Below, one piece after another: positions 35,973 through 45,376 of a stretch of 64,000 nt of DNA. A program made the translations under genes and the position numbers. Numbering within the stretch: position 1 is the first letter of the stretch; the number at the start of each line of letters is the position of its first letter. The notes beneath the pieces were generated by a model. The model was given only the letters and a program-made list of their open reading frames with translations. It was not told the origin of the DNA and made no database searches. The stretch lies in the NCBI RefSeq assembly GCF_013386165.1, contig NZ_JACAOS010000028.1, positions 252,828 through 316,827 on the forward strand. Reading direction: 5' to 3'. Source of the DNA: Pseudomonas gingeri (GTDB lineage: Bacteria > Pseudomonadota > Gammaproteobacteria > Pseudomonadales > Pseudomonadaceae).

Positions 35973-36016
35973 ATCGCGAGCAGGCTCGCTCCTGTAGGGG
36001 CAAGCCTGCTCGCGAT
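35973..36016. repeat. REP hairpin
   Basis: ATCGCGAGCAGGCT (35973-35986) and AGCCTGCTCGCGAT (36003-36016) are perfect inverted copies around a 16-base centre, between the convergent aminotransferase and gcvH genes. Confidence 0.9.
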
Positions 36017-36043
36017 GAACGATAACGCGGTAACCCTGGTGAA

Positions 36044-36427
36044 TTACTCGCCGATAGCAGCCTGGTAATCCGCCGCATTCAGCAGACTCTCCAGCTCCGC
36101 CGCATTGCTCGGCTTGAGCTTGAAGATCCACGCGCCGTAGGGCTCGGAGTTCAGCAGCTCAGGCTCGGCGGACAACGCCTCGTTGACCGCGATCACTTCG
36201 CCCGACACTGGCGAATAGATATCCGACGCCGCTTTCACCGACTCGACCACCCCGGCAGCCTCGCCAGCGGCGAACAGCGTGCCGACTTCAGTCAGTTCGA
36301 CAAACACCACATCCCCCAAAGCTTCCTGAGCATGGTCGCTGATGCCGACAGTGACTGTACCGTCAGCTTCCAGGCGGGCCCACTCGTGGCTTTCGGCGAA
36401 ACGCAGATCAGCAGGGATATCGCTCAT
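36044..36427 (-). CDS. gcvH: Glycine cleavage system H protein
   Basis: Lipoyl carrier of the glycine cleavage complex. ATG 36427 gives 127 residues. The lipoylated lysine lies in VESVKAASDIYSPVSGEV. It is encoded downstream of gcvT on the same strand, 58 bases apart. No gcvP is adjacent, so the decarboxylase must be elsewhere. Confidence 0.96.
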   Translation of the reverse strand: MSDIPADLRFAESHEWARLEADGTVTVGISDHAQEALGDVVFVELTEVGTLFAAGEAAGVVESVKAASDIYSPVSGEVIAVNEALSAEPELLNSEPYGAWIFKLKPSNAAELESLLNAADYQAAIGE

Positions 36428-36485
36428 ATTCAGTGTCCTCAAATTAAGTATCAAAGGCGAGACGACCGAGGGCTCGCCGGAAGAA

Positions 36486-37568
36486 TCAGATCAAGGTTTT
36501 GCCATGACGCACGAACGTCGGCTTTACCACGCGAACCGGGTACCATTTGCCACGAATTTCAACTTCGGCGCGATCGGCCGTGGCCGAGGGAACACGCGCC
36601 AGCGCAATCGACTTGCTTAGCGTAGGAGAGAAACTACCACTGGTGATCTCTCCTTCGCCAACCTCGGCGATCCGAACCACCTGATGAGCCCGCAAAACAC
36701 CGCGCTCCTCCAGTACCAGCCCGACCAGTTTGAGCTTGGCGCCGGCGGTTTTTTCCGCCTCCAGGGCACTGCGCCCGATAAAGTCGCGATCGGCCGGCTC
36801 CCAGGCAATGGTCCAGGCCATGTTGGCCGCCAGCGGCGAAACGTCCTGGTGGATATCCTGACCGTAAAGGTTCATGCCGGCTTCCAGGCGCAAGGTATCC
36901 CGGGCGCCAAGACCGATGGGCGAAATGCCCGCGCCCACCAGGTCGTTGAAGAAGCCCGGGGCCTGATCGGCCGGCAGGATGATCTCCAGACCGTCTTCGC
37001 CGGTATAGCCGGTGCGGGCGATAAACCAGTCGCCGTCACTGCGGCCTTCGAACGGTTTGAGTTGCTGGATCAGCTGGCCACGAGACTGGCTGACCAGCTC
37101 GGCGATCTTGTGCCGGGCGTGGGGACCCTGGATCGCCAGCATCGCCAGCTCCGGGCGCTCGTGCAGTTGCACGTCGTAGCCGGGGAGTCGGGCCTGCATC
37201 CAGGCCATGTCCTGGTCGCGGGTGGCGGCATTGACCACCAGGCGGTAACCGGCTTCGGTGCGATAGACGATCATGTCGTCGACCACCCCACCGCGCTCGT
37301 TGAGCATCGCGCTGTACAAGGCGCGACCGGGGCCGTCGAGGCGCTCGACATCATTGGCCAGCAGGTGGCGCAACCACGCCTTGTCCTGGCCGCCGGTGAT
37401 ATCGATCACGGTCATGTGCGAGACATCGAACACACCGCAGTCACGTCGCACCTGATGGTGCTCCTCGACCTGCGAGCCGTAATGCAGTGGCATATCCCAA
37501 CCGCCAAAATCGACCATCTTCGCGCCAAGGGCGAGGTGCAGGTCATAGAGAGGCGTACGCTGTCCCAT
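36486..37568 (-). CDS. gcvT: Glycine cleavage system T protein (aminomethyltransferase)
   Basis: Transfers the methylene unit from the lipoyl-H protein to tetrahydrofolate and releases ammonia. ATG 37568, with AAGGAG upstream, gives 360 residues. Typical motifs are FGGWDMPLHYGSQVEEHH, CGVFDVSHM, the folate-site segment RTGYTGEDGLEI and LRLEAGMNLYG. A palindrome GTCTG-T-CAGAC lies about 100 bases upstream. I saw no glycine riboswitch in the 150-base leader. Confidence 0.96.
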   Translation of the reverse strand: MGQRTPLYDLHLALGAKMVDFGGWDMPLHYGSQVEEHHQVRRDCGVFDVSHMTVIDITGGQDKAWLRHLLANDVERLDGPGRALYSAMLNERGGVVDDMIVYRTEAGYRLVVNAATRDQDMAWMQARLPGYDVQLHERPELAMLAIQGPHARHKIAELVSQSRGQLIQQLKPFEGRSDGDWFIARTGYTGEDGLEIILPADQAPGFFNDLVGAGISPIGLGARDTLRLEAGMNLYGQDIHQDVSPLAANMAWTIAWEPADRDFIGRSALEAEKTAGAKLKLVGLVLEERGVLRAHQVVRIAEVGEGEITSGSFSPTLSKSIALARVPSATADRAEVEIRGKWYPVRVVKPTFVRHGKTLI

Positions 37569-37661
37569 GGGTTTCTCCTTCCGGGCGTGGCGAAGGCGCG
37601 GACAGGCAGGAAACCGGCTTGAGCCCTTTATGGAGGGGGCCTTGAGTCTGTTTCGCACCCG

Positions 37662-37672
37662 GTCTGTCAGAC
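37662..37672 (-). promoter_or_regulatory. Palindrome upstream of gcvT
   Basis: GTCTG-T-CAGAC is a perfect five-pair dyad about 95 bases upstream of the gcvT start, in the only gap that can hold the gcvTH promoter. Weak candidate operator. Confidence 0.3.
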
Positions 37673-37722
37673 GGACCGCACCGAATGCCGCGCATTGTAG
37701 CCGCAAGGCGGAGCCATGACAC

Positions 37723-39339
37723 CTAGCCGATTCGATGCGCCGAGCGACGGATCAAGCCGATCACCGGCAACAGCCCGACCAGCACCAGGGTCAGGGCCGG
37801 CAACGAGGCCCGTGCCCACTCCCCTTCGCTGGTCATTTCGAAGATGCGCACCGCCAGCGTGTCCCAGCCAAACGGGCGCATCAGCAAGGTCGCGGGCATT
37901 TCCTTGAGCACGTCGACGAACACCAGCAACGCCGCACTCAAGGCACCGGGCAGCAGCAACGGCAGATACACTTTGCAAAACAGTAGTGGCCCACTGACTC
38001 CCAGGCTACGAGCCGCTTCGGGCAAAGAAGGCCGGATACGTGCCAGGCTATTCTCCAACGGGCCATAGGCCACGGCGATAAAGCGCACCAGGTAGGCCAG
38101 CAGCAGGGCCGACAGGCTGCCCAGCAACAACGGCTTGCCGGCCCCACCCAACCAACCCGACAGCGGGATCACCAGCACCCGATCCAGGTAACTGAACGCG
38201 AGCATGATCGACACTGCCAGCACCGAGCCCGGCAGCGCGTAGCCGAGATTGGCCAGGCTGACACCGGAGCGGATGGCCCGGGTCGGCGCCAGGCGTCGGG
38301 CAAAGGCCAGCAGCAGGGCCACGCTGATGGTGATCAGCGCCGCCATGACGCCCAGGTACAGGGTGTGCAGGATCAGGCCGGCGTAACGCTCGTCGAGATC
38401 GAAGCGGCCACGCTTCCAGAACCACGCCAGCAGTTGCAGCAGCGGGATGACAAAGGCGCAGGCGAATACCAGCAGGCACCAGGCGCTGGCCGCCAGGGCC
38501 TTGATGCCGCGCAGGTGATAGAGCGCCTGAACCCGTGGGCGTTCGTTGCCGGCACGCACGGCGCCACGGGCACGACGTTCGCCGTAGAGCACCAGCATCA
38601 CCGCCAGGAGCAGCAGGCTGGCCAGTTGCGCTGCGCTGGAGAGGCTGAAGAAGCCGTACCAGGTCTTGTAGATGGCGGTGGTGAAGGTGTCGAAGTTGAA
38701 CACCGCCACGGCGCCGAAATCCGCCAGGGTTTCCATCAGCGCCAGGGCCACGCCGGCGCCGATGGCTGGGCGCGCCATGGGCAGCGCCACCCGCCAGAAC
38801 GCCTGCCAGGGCGATTGCCCAAGCACCCGGGCAGCTTCCATCAGGCCCTTGCCCTGGGCCATGAAGGCGGTGCGGGCGAGCAGATAGACGTAGGGGTAGA
38901 AAACCAGCACCAGGACCAGGATCACCCCGCCGGTGGAGCGCACGCGGGGGAACCGCAGGCCGCTGCCGAACCACTCGCGCAAGAGGCTTTGCACCGGGCC
39001 GGAGAAATCCAGCAGGCCGACAAAGACGAACGCCAGCACATAGGCAGGGATGGCGAACGGCAACATCAATGCCCAGTCCAGCCAGCGCCGGCCGGGGAAT
39101 TCGCAAAGGCTGGTGAGCCAGGCCAGGCTCACCCCCAACAGGGTGACGCCGATGCCGACGCCCAGCACCAGGGTCAGGGTGTTACCCAGCAACCTCGGCA
39201 GTTGGGTGTCCCAGAGGTGCTGCCAGATTTGCAGGTCGATGGCCTGCCAGGACAGCAGCAGCACGCTCAGCGGTAGCAGCACCAGGGCAGCGACGGTAAA
39301 GACCGGGGGATACCAGCGGCGTTGGGCGAGGTGGGCCAA
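37723..39339 (-). CDS. Iron(III) ABC transporter permease, FbpB type
   Basis: Double-length inner-membrane permease of 538 residues, made of two fused BPD-transport modules with about twelve hydrophobic helices. The EAA loops that contact the ATPase read EAARVLGQSPWQAFWRVALP and EAARSLGVSGPLLFCKVYLP. It lies downstream of the iron-binding protein gene on the same strand, with a REP pair between them. No ATPase gene (fbpC) is next to it, so it must use one encoded elsewhere. Confidence 0.93.
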   Translation of the reverse strand: MAHLAQRRWYPPVFTVAALVLLPLSVLLLSWQAIDLQIWQHLWDTQLPRLLGNTLTLVLGVGIGVTLLGVSLAWLTSLCEFPGRRWLDWALMLPFAIPAYVLAFVFVGLLDFSGPVQSLLREWFGSGLRFPRVRSTGGVILVLVLVFYPYVYLLARTAFMAQGKGLMEAARVLGQSPWQAFWRVALPMARPAIGAGVALALMETLADFGAVAVFNFDTFTTAIYKTWYGFFSLSSAAQLASLLLLAVMLVLYGERRARGAVRAGNERPRVQALYHLRGIKALAASAWCLLVFACAFVIPLLQLLAWFWKRGRFDLDERYAGLILHTLYLGVMAALITISVALLLAFARRLAPTRAIRSGVSLANLGYALPGSVLAVSIMLAFSYLDRVLVIPLSGWLGGAGKPLLLGSLSALLLAYLVRFIAVAYGPLENSLARIRPSLPEAARSLGVSGPLLFCKVYLPLLLPGALSAALLVFVDVLKEMPATLLMRPFGWDTLAVRIFEMTSEGEWARASLPALTLVLVGLLPVIGLIRRSAHRIG

Positions 39340-39375
39340 GGAAGCGCTCGAAAAAGGTGTTTACACGGAGGCCCC

Positions 39376-39466
39376 CTGTAGGCGCCGGCTTGCTGGCGAT
39401 CCGGACGACACGGTCAACCAGAAAGACCGCGCCGATGCGATCGCCAGCAAGCCGGCTCCTACAGGG
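39376..39466. repeat. REP pair inside the iron-transport locus
   Basis: CTGTAGGCGCCGGCTTGCTGGCGAT and ATCGCCAGCAAGCCGGCTCCTACAG stand inverted between the binding-protein and permease genes. A hairpin here could stabilise the upstream message and lower permease expression. Confidence 0.9.
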
Positions 39467-39484
39467 TTTTGTGTCGCAACCGAC

Positions 39485-40486
39485 TCAGTTCCAGCCGGCC
39501 CTGTCCATCAGGCGGATCGCTTCAGCCTGGCGCTTGCCGGCGATCTCCACCGGCAAGGTGTCGGGTACGAACTTGCCCCAGCTCGCCACTTCCGCCGACG
39601 GCGGCACCGCCGGGTTGGCCGGGAACTCCTGGTTCACGTCGGCAAAGATGCGCTGCGCCTCGGGGGTGGTCATCCACTCCACCAGGGCCTTGGCCGCTTC
39701 CGGGTGCGGCGCGTGCTGGGTCAGGCCGATACCCGAGAGGTTCACATGCACGCCACGGTCACCCTGGTTCGGCCAGAACAGTTTCACCGCCAGGTTCGGG
39801 TTCTGCTTGTGCAGGCGACCGTAGTAGTAGGTGTTGACGATGCCGACGTCGCACTGCCCGGCATTGATTGCCTCGAGCACCGCGAGGTCGTCGGAGAACA
39901 CATCGGTGGACAGGTTGTTGACCCAGCCTTTGAGAATCTGCTCGGTCTGCTCGGCGCCATGGACTTCGATCAGGGTCGCGGTCAGCGACTGGTTGTAGAC
40001 CTTCTTCGACGTGCGCAGGCACAGGCGGCCTTCCCATTGCTTGTCGGCCAGGGCTTCGTAGGTACTCAGCTCGGACGGTTTCACCCGTTCGGTGGAATAC
40101 GCCAGGGTCCGCGCGCGCAGGCTCAGGCCGGTCCACGCATGGGCGGACGAGCGGTATTGCAGCGGAATATTGGCGTCGATCACCTTGGACGTGAAGGGCT
40201 GCAGGATGCCCATCTTTTCCGCCTGCCAGAGGTTACCGGCATCAACGGTGAGCAGCAGGTCGGCGCTGGCGTTTTCGCCTTCGGCCTTGATCCGCTGCAT
40301 CAGCGGCGCTTCCTTGTCGGTGATGAACTTGATCTTGACCCCGGTCTTGGCCGTGTAGGCGTCGAAGACCGGCTTGATCAATTCGTCGATACGCGAGGAG
40401 TAGACCACCACTTCGTCGGCGGCGTGGGCAGTGCTGGCCATGAGGGAAAGGGCCAGGGCAGTCAGTAGACGCTTCGGTGCCAACAT
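39485..40486 (-). CDS. Iron(III) ABC transporter periplasmic binding protein, FbpA/FutA type
   Basis: It has 333 residues with a signal peptide (LLTALALSLMASTAHA) and mature start near ADEVVVYSSRID. The paired tyrosines of the iron site lie in NTYYYGR. It captures ferric iron in the periplasm and delivers it to the FbpB-like permease. A well-matching Fur box about 34 bases upstream of the ATG supports repression under iron-replete conditions. Confidence 0.94.
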   Translation of the reverse strand: MLAPKRLLTALALSLMASTAHAADEVVVYSSRIDELIKPVFDAYTAKTGVKIKFITDKEAPLMQRIKAEGENASADLLLTVDAGNLWQAEKMGILQPFTSKVIDANIPLQYRSSAHAWTGLSLRARTLAYSTERVKPSELSTYEALADKQWEGRLCLRTSKKVYNQSLTATLIEVHGAEQTEQILKGWVNNLSTDVFSDDLAVLEAINAGQCDVGIVNTYYYGRLHKQNPNLAVKLFWPNQGDRGVHVNLSGIGLTQHAPHPEAAKALVEWMTTPEAQRIFADVNQEFPANPAVPPSAEVASWGKFVPDTLPVEIAGKRQAEAIRLMDRAGWN

Positions 40487-40519
40487 GGGAGCGGTCTCTC
40501 GATTTCGAAATGAGCGCGA

Positions 40520-40538
40520 AATGATAGTGACTCACATT
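40520..40538 (-). promoter_or_regulatory. Fur box upstream of the iron-binding protein gene
   Basis: On the minus strand AATGTGAGTCACTATCATT matches 16 of 19 positions of the consensus AATGAGAATCATTATCATT. It lies in the promoter region of the iron-binding protein gene. Confidence 0.75.
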
Positions 40539-40617
40539 TAGCATCTCAAACTTAACCGGAGACGGAGGAGTTACCAGATGTTGCACAGGCCCCAGCCAGC
40601 GAGACCGTGCCGCCTGC

Positions 40618-40707
40618 ATCGCCGGCAAGCCGGCTCCTACAAGGACCGTGGCACCAGGATATTCTGGGGTGATGCACAGTTCTGTGGGAGCCGGCTTGCT
40701 GGCGATG
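40618..40707. repeat. REP pair (inverted)
   Basis: Units ATCGCCGGCAAGCCGGCTCC and GGAGCCGGCTTGCTGGCGAT lie in opposite orientation, between the iron-binding protein promoter and the end of ubiI. Confidence 0.9.
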
Positions 40708-40753
40708 GCGTCCGGGCAAACGACACCAGGGACCGCGTCGGGCAAGACGGTAT

Positions 40754-41977
40754 CTACGCCCTGGCCAACTCCGGCAGATCGCCCGTCAGCCCCAACGCCT
40801 GGCGCACGAATAACGCCTTGGCCTCGGGCATCTGCTCGACGCTCTTCAACCCGGTGTTACGCAACCAGCGCAATGCCAGCGAATCGGCCTGGAACAGCCG
40901 CTCGAAACCTTCCATCGCTGCCATCAAGCCCAGGTTGTGGGGCATGCGTCGTCGCTCGAAACGGCTCAACACCCGCACATCCGCCAGTCGCTCGCCACGT
41001 TCCCGTGCGTGCAGCAGCTCTTCAGCCAGCACCGCGGCATCGAGGAAACCCAGGTTCACGCCCTGGCCGGCCAACGGGTGAATGGTGTGCGCCGCATCGC
41101 CGATCAGTGCCAGCCCTTCGGCCACATAACGCTTGGCATGGCGCTGGCGCAACGGCACACAGAGCCGCGGGTCAGCCGAAATCACCGACCCCAGACGACC
41201 TTCGAAGGCCCGCTCCAGCTCACGACAGAACGCCTCTTCCTCCAGCCCCATCAGGCGCTGCGCCTGCTCCGGCGTGGTCGACCAGACGATTGAGCACCAG
41301 TCCTGCTGACCGTCGCGCTCCAGTGGCAGGAACGCCAGCGGGCCGTCATCGGTGAAGCGCTGCCAGGCGGTCATCTGGTGCGGTCGCGAACTGCGCACGC
41401 TGGTCACGATGGCGTGATGCAGGTAGTCCCACTCGCGGGTGGCGCAGCCGGCCAGGCGACGCACCGCCGAATTGGCGCCGTCCGCCGCGATCACCAGGGG
41501 CGAGCGCAGTTGCCGGCCATCGGCCAGGGTCAGCAGCCAGTCGTCGCCGGAGCGGCGCATCTGCTCCAGGCGGGCATTGGCCAGCAGGCCCATGTCGCAG
41601 TCGTGCAGGCGGTCGAGCAAGGCATCCTGGACCACCCGGTTCTCGACGATATGCCCCAGCACCTCGGCATGCACGCTGGCCGCCGAGAAATGAATCTGCC
41701 CGGTGCCGCTGCCGTCCCAGACCTGCATGTCGCGGTAGGGACTGGTGCGCCGGGCGCTGATCCCGTCCCAGACGCCGAGACGTTCGAGGATTCGCTGGCT
41801 GGCGGCGGACAAGGCGCTAACCCGTGGCTCGAAGGCGGACTGCGGGTCGAACGGCTTGACGCTCAGGGGGCTGCCGTCGAGCAGGAGAACTTCCAGCCCG
41901 CTGTCTTTCAACGCCAGGGCCAGGGCGCTGCCAACCATTCCGGCCCCGACAATCAGCACATCTGCGCGCATTTCCAT
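40754..41977 (-). CDS. ubiI: Ubiquinone hydroxylase UbiI/VisC-type FAD monooxygenase
   Basis: Class A flavoprotein monooxygenase of the UbiH/UbiF/VisC/COQ6 family, adding a ring hydroxyl in ubiquinone synthesis. It has 407 residues (an ATG at 41971 is also possible). FAD motifs are VLIVGAGMVGSALALAL (N-terminal Rossmann GxGxxG), the central LVIAADGANSAVRRLAG, and ALIGDAAHTIHPLAGQGVNLGFLD. It lies beside ubiH, as in other gamma-proteobacteria. The choice of UbiI over UbiF comes from gene neighbourhood and is less certain than the family. Confidence 0.88.
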   Translation of the reverse strand: MEMRADVLIVGAGMVGSALALALKDSGLEVLLLDGSPLSVKPFDPQSAFEPRVSALSAASQRILERLGVWDGISARRTSPYRDMQVWDGSGTGQIHFSAASVHAEVLGHIVENRVVQDALLDRLHDCDMGLLANARLEQMRRSGDDWLLTLADGRQLRSPLVIAADGANSAVRRLAGCATREWDYLHHAIVTSVRSSRPHQMTAWQRFTDDGPLAFLPLERDGQQDWCSIVWSTTPEQAQRLMGLEEEAFCRELERAFEGRLGSVISADPRLCVPLRQRHAKRYVAEGLALIGDAAHTIHPLAGQGVNLGFLDAAVLAEELLHARERGERLADVRVLSRFERRRMPHNLGLMAAMEGFERLFQADSLALRWLRNTGLKSVEQMPEAKALFVRQALGLTGDLPELARA

Positions 41978-42010
41978 GCTTTAAGCCTGTAGTAAAGAGT
42001 GAGCATGCCC

Positions 42011-42103
42011 CTTGTGGGAGCCGGCTTGCCGGCGATGGCAGACGGCGCGGAGCATCTGTTGCACCGCGTTATCGTTCATCGCCGGCAAGCCAGCTCCCAC
42101 AGG
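42011..42103. repeat. REP pair (inverted)
   Basis: GTGGGAGCCGGCTTGCCGGCGAT and ATCGCCGGCAAGCCAGCTCCCAC stand inverted between ubiH and ubiI and nearly fill the gap. Confidence 0.9.
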
Positions 42104-42125
42104 GTTTGGGGTGTCGATACAGGCC

Positions 42126-43313
42126 CTAGACATCGGAACGGGTACCCAGGCCCATCGCCTGGCGGGCGAACCAGCGTTTGGCCGGCGGCAGCAGGTCGAG
42201 GCCCAGCAGGCCGATATTGCGCCCCAGGGCCACCAGCGGCTGGGCGTTGCCGAACAGGCGGGTCACCTGGTCGGAGAAACCCACGGTGAGTGTCTGGTCC
42301 AGGCGTTGACGCTCCTGATAAGCCTGCAAGGTGCTCAGGTCGCCCAAGGGTGCCGTACTCGACAGCAACGCTTCGGCCAGGGCCTGGGCATCACGCAGGG
42401 ACAGGTTGAAGCCCTGCCCGGCAATCGGATGCAGGCTGTGGGCCGCGTTGCCGAGCACCACCAGATGGGCACGCACCTGCTCTTCGGCTTCCACCAGATG
42501 CAACGGGTACAGGTGCCGCGCGCCGACCTGGCGCAGGGTGCCCAGGCGATAGCCGAACACCCCCTGCAATTCAGCGAGGAAACTGCGCTCGTCCAGCTCG
42601 GCCAGACGCTGGGCGTCCATCCCCAGGCGCGTCCAGACCAACGCACAGCGATTCTCAGGCAGTGGCAGCAGGGCCATCGGTCCTTCGTCGGTAAAGCGTT
42701 CGAAGGCCATGCCGTGGTGGGCTTCGCTGGTGGTGATATTGGCGATCAAGGCACTCTGGTGATAAGGCCGCTTGCGCACCCCGATGCCCAACTGCTCGCG
42801 CAACCCGGAACGGCCGCCGTCGGCCAGGATCGCCAGGTCGCAGTCCAGCTGGGTTTCATCCCCCAGGGTCAGTCGATAGCCATCCTCCAGCGGTTGCAGG
42901 TGGGTGACCTCGGCCGGACAACGCCAACTGATCACTTCCTGGTCCAGCGCCTGCCACAGGCATTGTCCCAGCCAGGCGTTCTCCACCACGTAGCCGAGGG
43001 CCGGCACGCCCTCCTCCATGGCGGACAACCGCGCCGTGGAGAAACGCCCGCGGTCGGACACATGAATCTGCTTGATCGGCTCGGCCCGCTGGCTGATCGA
43101 CTGCCACACACCCAGGCGCTGATAGATCTGCCGGGCACCGAAGGACAGTGCCGAAGAACGCGCATCGTAGCTGGGCTGATAACTGTCGCCGGGAGCGAAC
43201 GGTTCGATCAGGGTGATCTTCCAGCCCCGGGCCTTGGCCCCGGCCTGCAAGGCCAACGCCAGGCTGGCGCCGACCAGGCCACCGCCAATGATCGCCAGAT
43301 TGACCCGGCTCAT
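42126..43313 (-). CDS. ubiH: 2-octaprenyl-6-methoxyphenol hydroxylase
   Basis: FAD monooxygenase of ubiquinone synthesis with 395 residues. Motifs are NLAIIGGGLVGASLALAL, DLAILADGGRSGLREQLG and VVLGNAAHSLHPIAGQGFNLSLRD; the last, with N-A-A-H, is typical of UbiH. The start codon overlaps the pepP stop by four bases (ATGA), the same pepP-ubiH order as in E. coli. Confidence 0.95.
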   Translation of the reverse strand: MSRVNLAIIGGGLVGASLALALQAGAKARGWKITLIEPFAPGDSYQPSYDARSSALSFGARQIYQRLGVWQSISQRAEPIKQIHVSDRGRFSTARLSAMEEGVPALGYVVENAWLGQCLWQALDQEVISWRCPAEVTHLQPLEDGYRLTLGDETQLDCDLAILADGGRSGLREQLGIGVRKRPYHQSALIANITTSEAHHGMAFERFTDEGPMALLPLPENRCALVWTRLGMDAQRLAELDERSFLAELQGVFGYRLGTLRQVGARHLYPLHLVEAEEQVRAHLVVLGNAAHSLHPIAGQGFNLSLRDAQALAEALLSSTAPLGDLSTLQAYQERQRLDQTLTVGFSDQVTRLFGNAQPLVALGRNIGLLGLDLLPPAKRWFARQAMGLGTRSDV

Positions 43314-44644
43314 GCCGCTTCGGTCCGGGCAGCGGCCATCAGCGCCTCGATCTCGGCCACGGTCTTGGGCACGCCGCCGGTGAGGATTTCACAGCCTTGC
43401 CGGGTCACCACCACATCGTCCTCGATCCGCACACCGATGCCTCGCCATTTCTTCGCCACGTTCTGGTTGTCCGGGGAAATATAGATCCCCGGCTCCACGG
43501 TCAGCGCCATGCCGACCTCCAGCACGCGCCATTGATCACCGACCTTGTAGTCGCCGACATCATGTACATCCATTCCCAGCCAATGGCCGGCACGGTGCAT
43601 GTAGAACGCCTTGTAGGACTCGTCGGCGATCAGCTCGTCGACATTGCCCTGCAACAGCCCCAGTTCCACCAGCCCGGCGGTAATCACTTGCACCGTCGCC
43701 TCATGGGCCTGGTTCCAATGCTTGTCCGGGGCGATCTCGGCAAAGGCGGCTTCCTGGGAAGCCAGCACCAGTTCGTAGATCGCCTTCTGCTCCGGCGAAA
43801 AACGCCCGCTGACCGGCCAGGTGCGAGTGATATCGCTGGCGTAGCAATCGATCTCGCAACCGGCGTCGATCAGCACCAGGTCGCCGTCCTTGAGCACCGC
43901 GTCATTCTGCTGGTAATGCAGGATGCAGCTGTTGCGCCCGGCCGCGACGATGGAACCGTAGGCCGGCATCTTCGCCCCGCCCTTGCGGAACTCGTAGTCC
44001 AGCTCGGCTTCCAGGCTGAATTCATGCAACCCGGCGCGGCTGGCCTGCATCGCCCGCACATGGGCACGGCAGGAAATCGCCGCGGCCTCACGCATCACCT
44101 TCACTTCCGCCGCCGATTTATACAGGCGCATGTCGTGCAGCAGATGATCCAGGGCAACAAATTCGTTCGGCGGTTGCGCGCCGAGGTGGGCCTTGGAACG
44201 GATCACGTTGATCCACTCCATCAGGTGCCGGTCGAACTCCGGGTTGCTGCCCATGGCCGAATAGACCCGGTCGCGCCCTTCGATCAGGCCCGGAAGAATG
44301 TCGTCGATATCGTTGATCGGGAACGCATCGTCGGCGCCGAAGTCGCGGATCGCGCCCTCCTGGCCAGCGCGCAGGCCGTCCCAGAGTTCCCGCTCGACAT
44401 TGCGCTCACGGCAGAACAGCAGGTACTCGCCGTGGGGCCGGCCAGGCATCAGCACGATCACCGCCTGGGGCTCGGGAAAGCCACTCAGGTACTGGAAATC
44501 GCTGTCCTGACGATAGACGTGCTCGACATCGCGATTACGGATCGCCACGGCGGCGGCCGGCAGGATCGCGATGCTGTTGGGTTCCATCTGCGCCATCAGG
44601 GCCTTGCGGCGCCGGGCGTATTCCGCTTTGGGGATATGAATCAT
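43310..44644 (-). CDS. pepP: Xaa-Pro aminopeptidase (aminopeptidase P)
   Basis: M24 metallopeptidase that removes N-terminal residues preceding proline. ATG 44644 gives 444 residues. The pita-bread metal ligands are recognisable: Asp pair in LVLIDAGCEIDCYASDITRTWP, His in HRAGHWLGMDVHDVG, Glu in LTVEPGIYI, and Glu in GVRIEDDVVVT. It sits between ygfB and ubiH in one transcription unit. Confidence 0.96.
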   Translation of the reverse strand: MIHIPKAEYARRRKALMAQMEPNSIAILPAAAVAIRNRDVEHVYRQDSDFQYLSGFPEPQAVIVLMPGRPHGEYLLFCRERNVERELWDGLRAGQEGAIRDFGADDAFPINDIDDILPGLIEGRDRVYSAMGSNPEFDRHLMEWINVIRSKAHLGAQPPNEFVALDHLLHDMRLYKSAAEVKVMREAAAISCRAHVRAMQASRAGLHEFSLEAELDYEFRKGGAKMPAYGSIVAAGRNSCILHYQQNDAVLKDGDLVLIDAGCEIDCYASDITRTWPVSGRFSPEQKAIYELVLASQEAAFAEIAPDKHWNQAHEATVQVITAGLVELGLLQGNVDELIADESYKAFYMHRAGHWLGMDVHDVGDYKVGDQWRVLEVGMALTVEPGIYISPDNQNVAKKWRGIGVRIEDDVVVTRQGCEILTGGVPKTVAEIEALMAAARTEAA

Positions 44645-44675
44645 GGGCAGATGGAGCTCCCTGTCTGAAGGCGTC

Positions 44676-45230
44676 TTAATGCAGAGAAGGCTTGGCAGCC
44701 GGTTCAGCCGGTTTGTTGACTTCGGTGAACAGCAGCAGCGGCGCGACCCGCAGGTATTCCATGACTTCCATATAGTCGTTTTCACCGTCGTCGGACTCTT
44801 CCAGGGCGTCCTGCACCTGGGCGATGGCCGCCAGGTCCTGGAGCACCTCGGTGGCCTCGACGCTCAGGGCGTTGGCGCGGTAGGTCAGGCCGAAACCGGC
44901 GAGGAAGCCCTGGCACCACTGGCCCAGCGCAATCGCACGCTCGGTCAGGGGCGCATCGTCGGTAGGCAGCAGCAGGACGACGGTCATGTCGTCGCTGGTC
45001 AGCTCGCCCTTGACCATCTCTTGCAGGCCGATCAGGGCGTTGCGCACGTTGTCCTGCGGTTCGCCTTCGAGCAGTTCGGCGGCGTCCACCAGCCAGCTGT
45101 CGGCTTCAAAGCCGGCACCGGCGCAACTGCGGCCGAGCAGCAGGCCGTGCAGCTCGGCGGGCGAGACAGGGTGACCGCTGGTGCTCAGCAGGGTGGCAAA
45201 GGCGTTATACGGGGAATTCTGAATGGGCAT
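44676..45230 (-). CDS. ygfB: UPF0149 family protein YgfB
   Basis: A 184-residue helical, acidic protein of the YgfB/YecA family with the N-terminal motif SPAELHGLLLGRSCAG and the later ALGQWCQGFLAGFGL. In P. aeruginosa YgfB is reported to influence expression of the amidase AmpDh3 and beta-lactam resistance. It is the first gene of a ygfB-pepP-ubiH unit. Divergent from the ZapB-like/zapA pair. Confidence 0.93.
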   Translation of the reverse strand: MPIQNSPYNAFATLLSTSGHPVSPAELHGLLLGRSCAGAGFEADSWLVDAAELLEGEPQDNVRNALIGLQEMVKGELTSDDMTVVLLLPTDDAPLTERAIALGQWCQGFLAGFGLTYRANALSVEATEVLQDLAAIAQVQDALEESDDGENDYMEVMEYLRVAPLLLFTEVNKPAEPAAKPSLH

Positions 45231-45376
45231 GGGCGGCTAGGCGCCAAGCGGCGCAATGTCTAGAATGAAGGCCTTGTATCCTAGCATTCGCGCACGAGCC
45301 AGACCATCGGCCGTCCAAACGTTTGCTCCGGGCTTTGCTTACTACCGCTCATCAGTCATATTTCAGTGGATACCCG

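Noticed and set aside
37569..37722. Glycine riboswitch upstream of gcvT
   Set aside because: The expected conserved aptamer blocks were not found; only a small palindrome is present.
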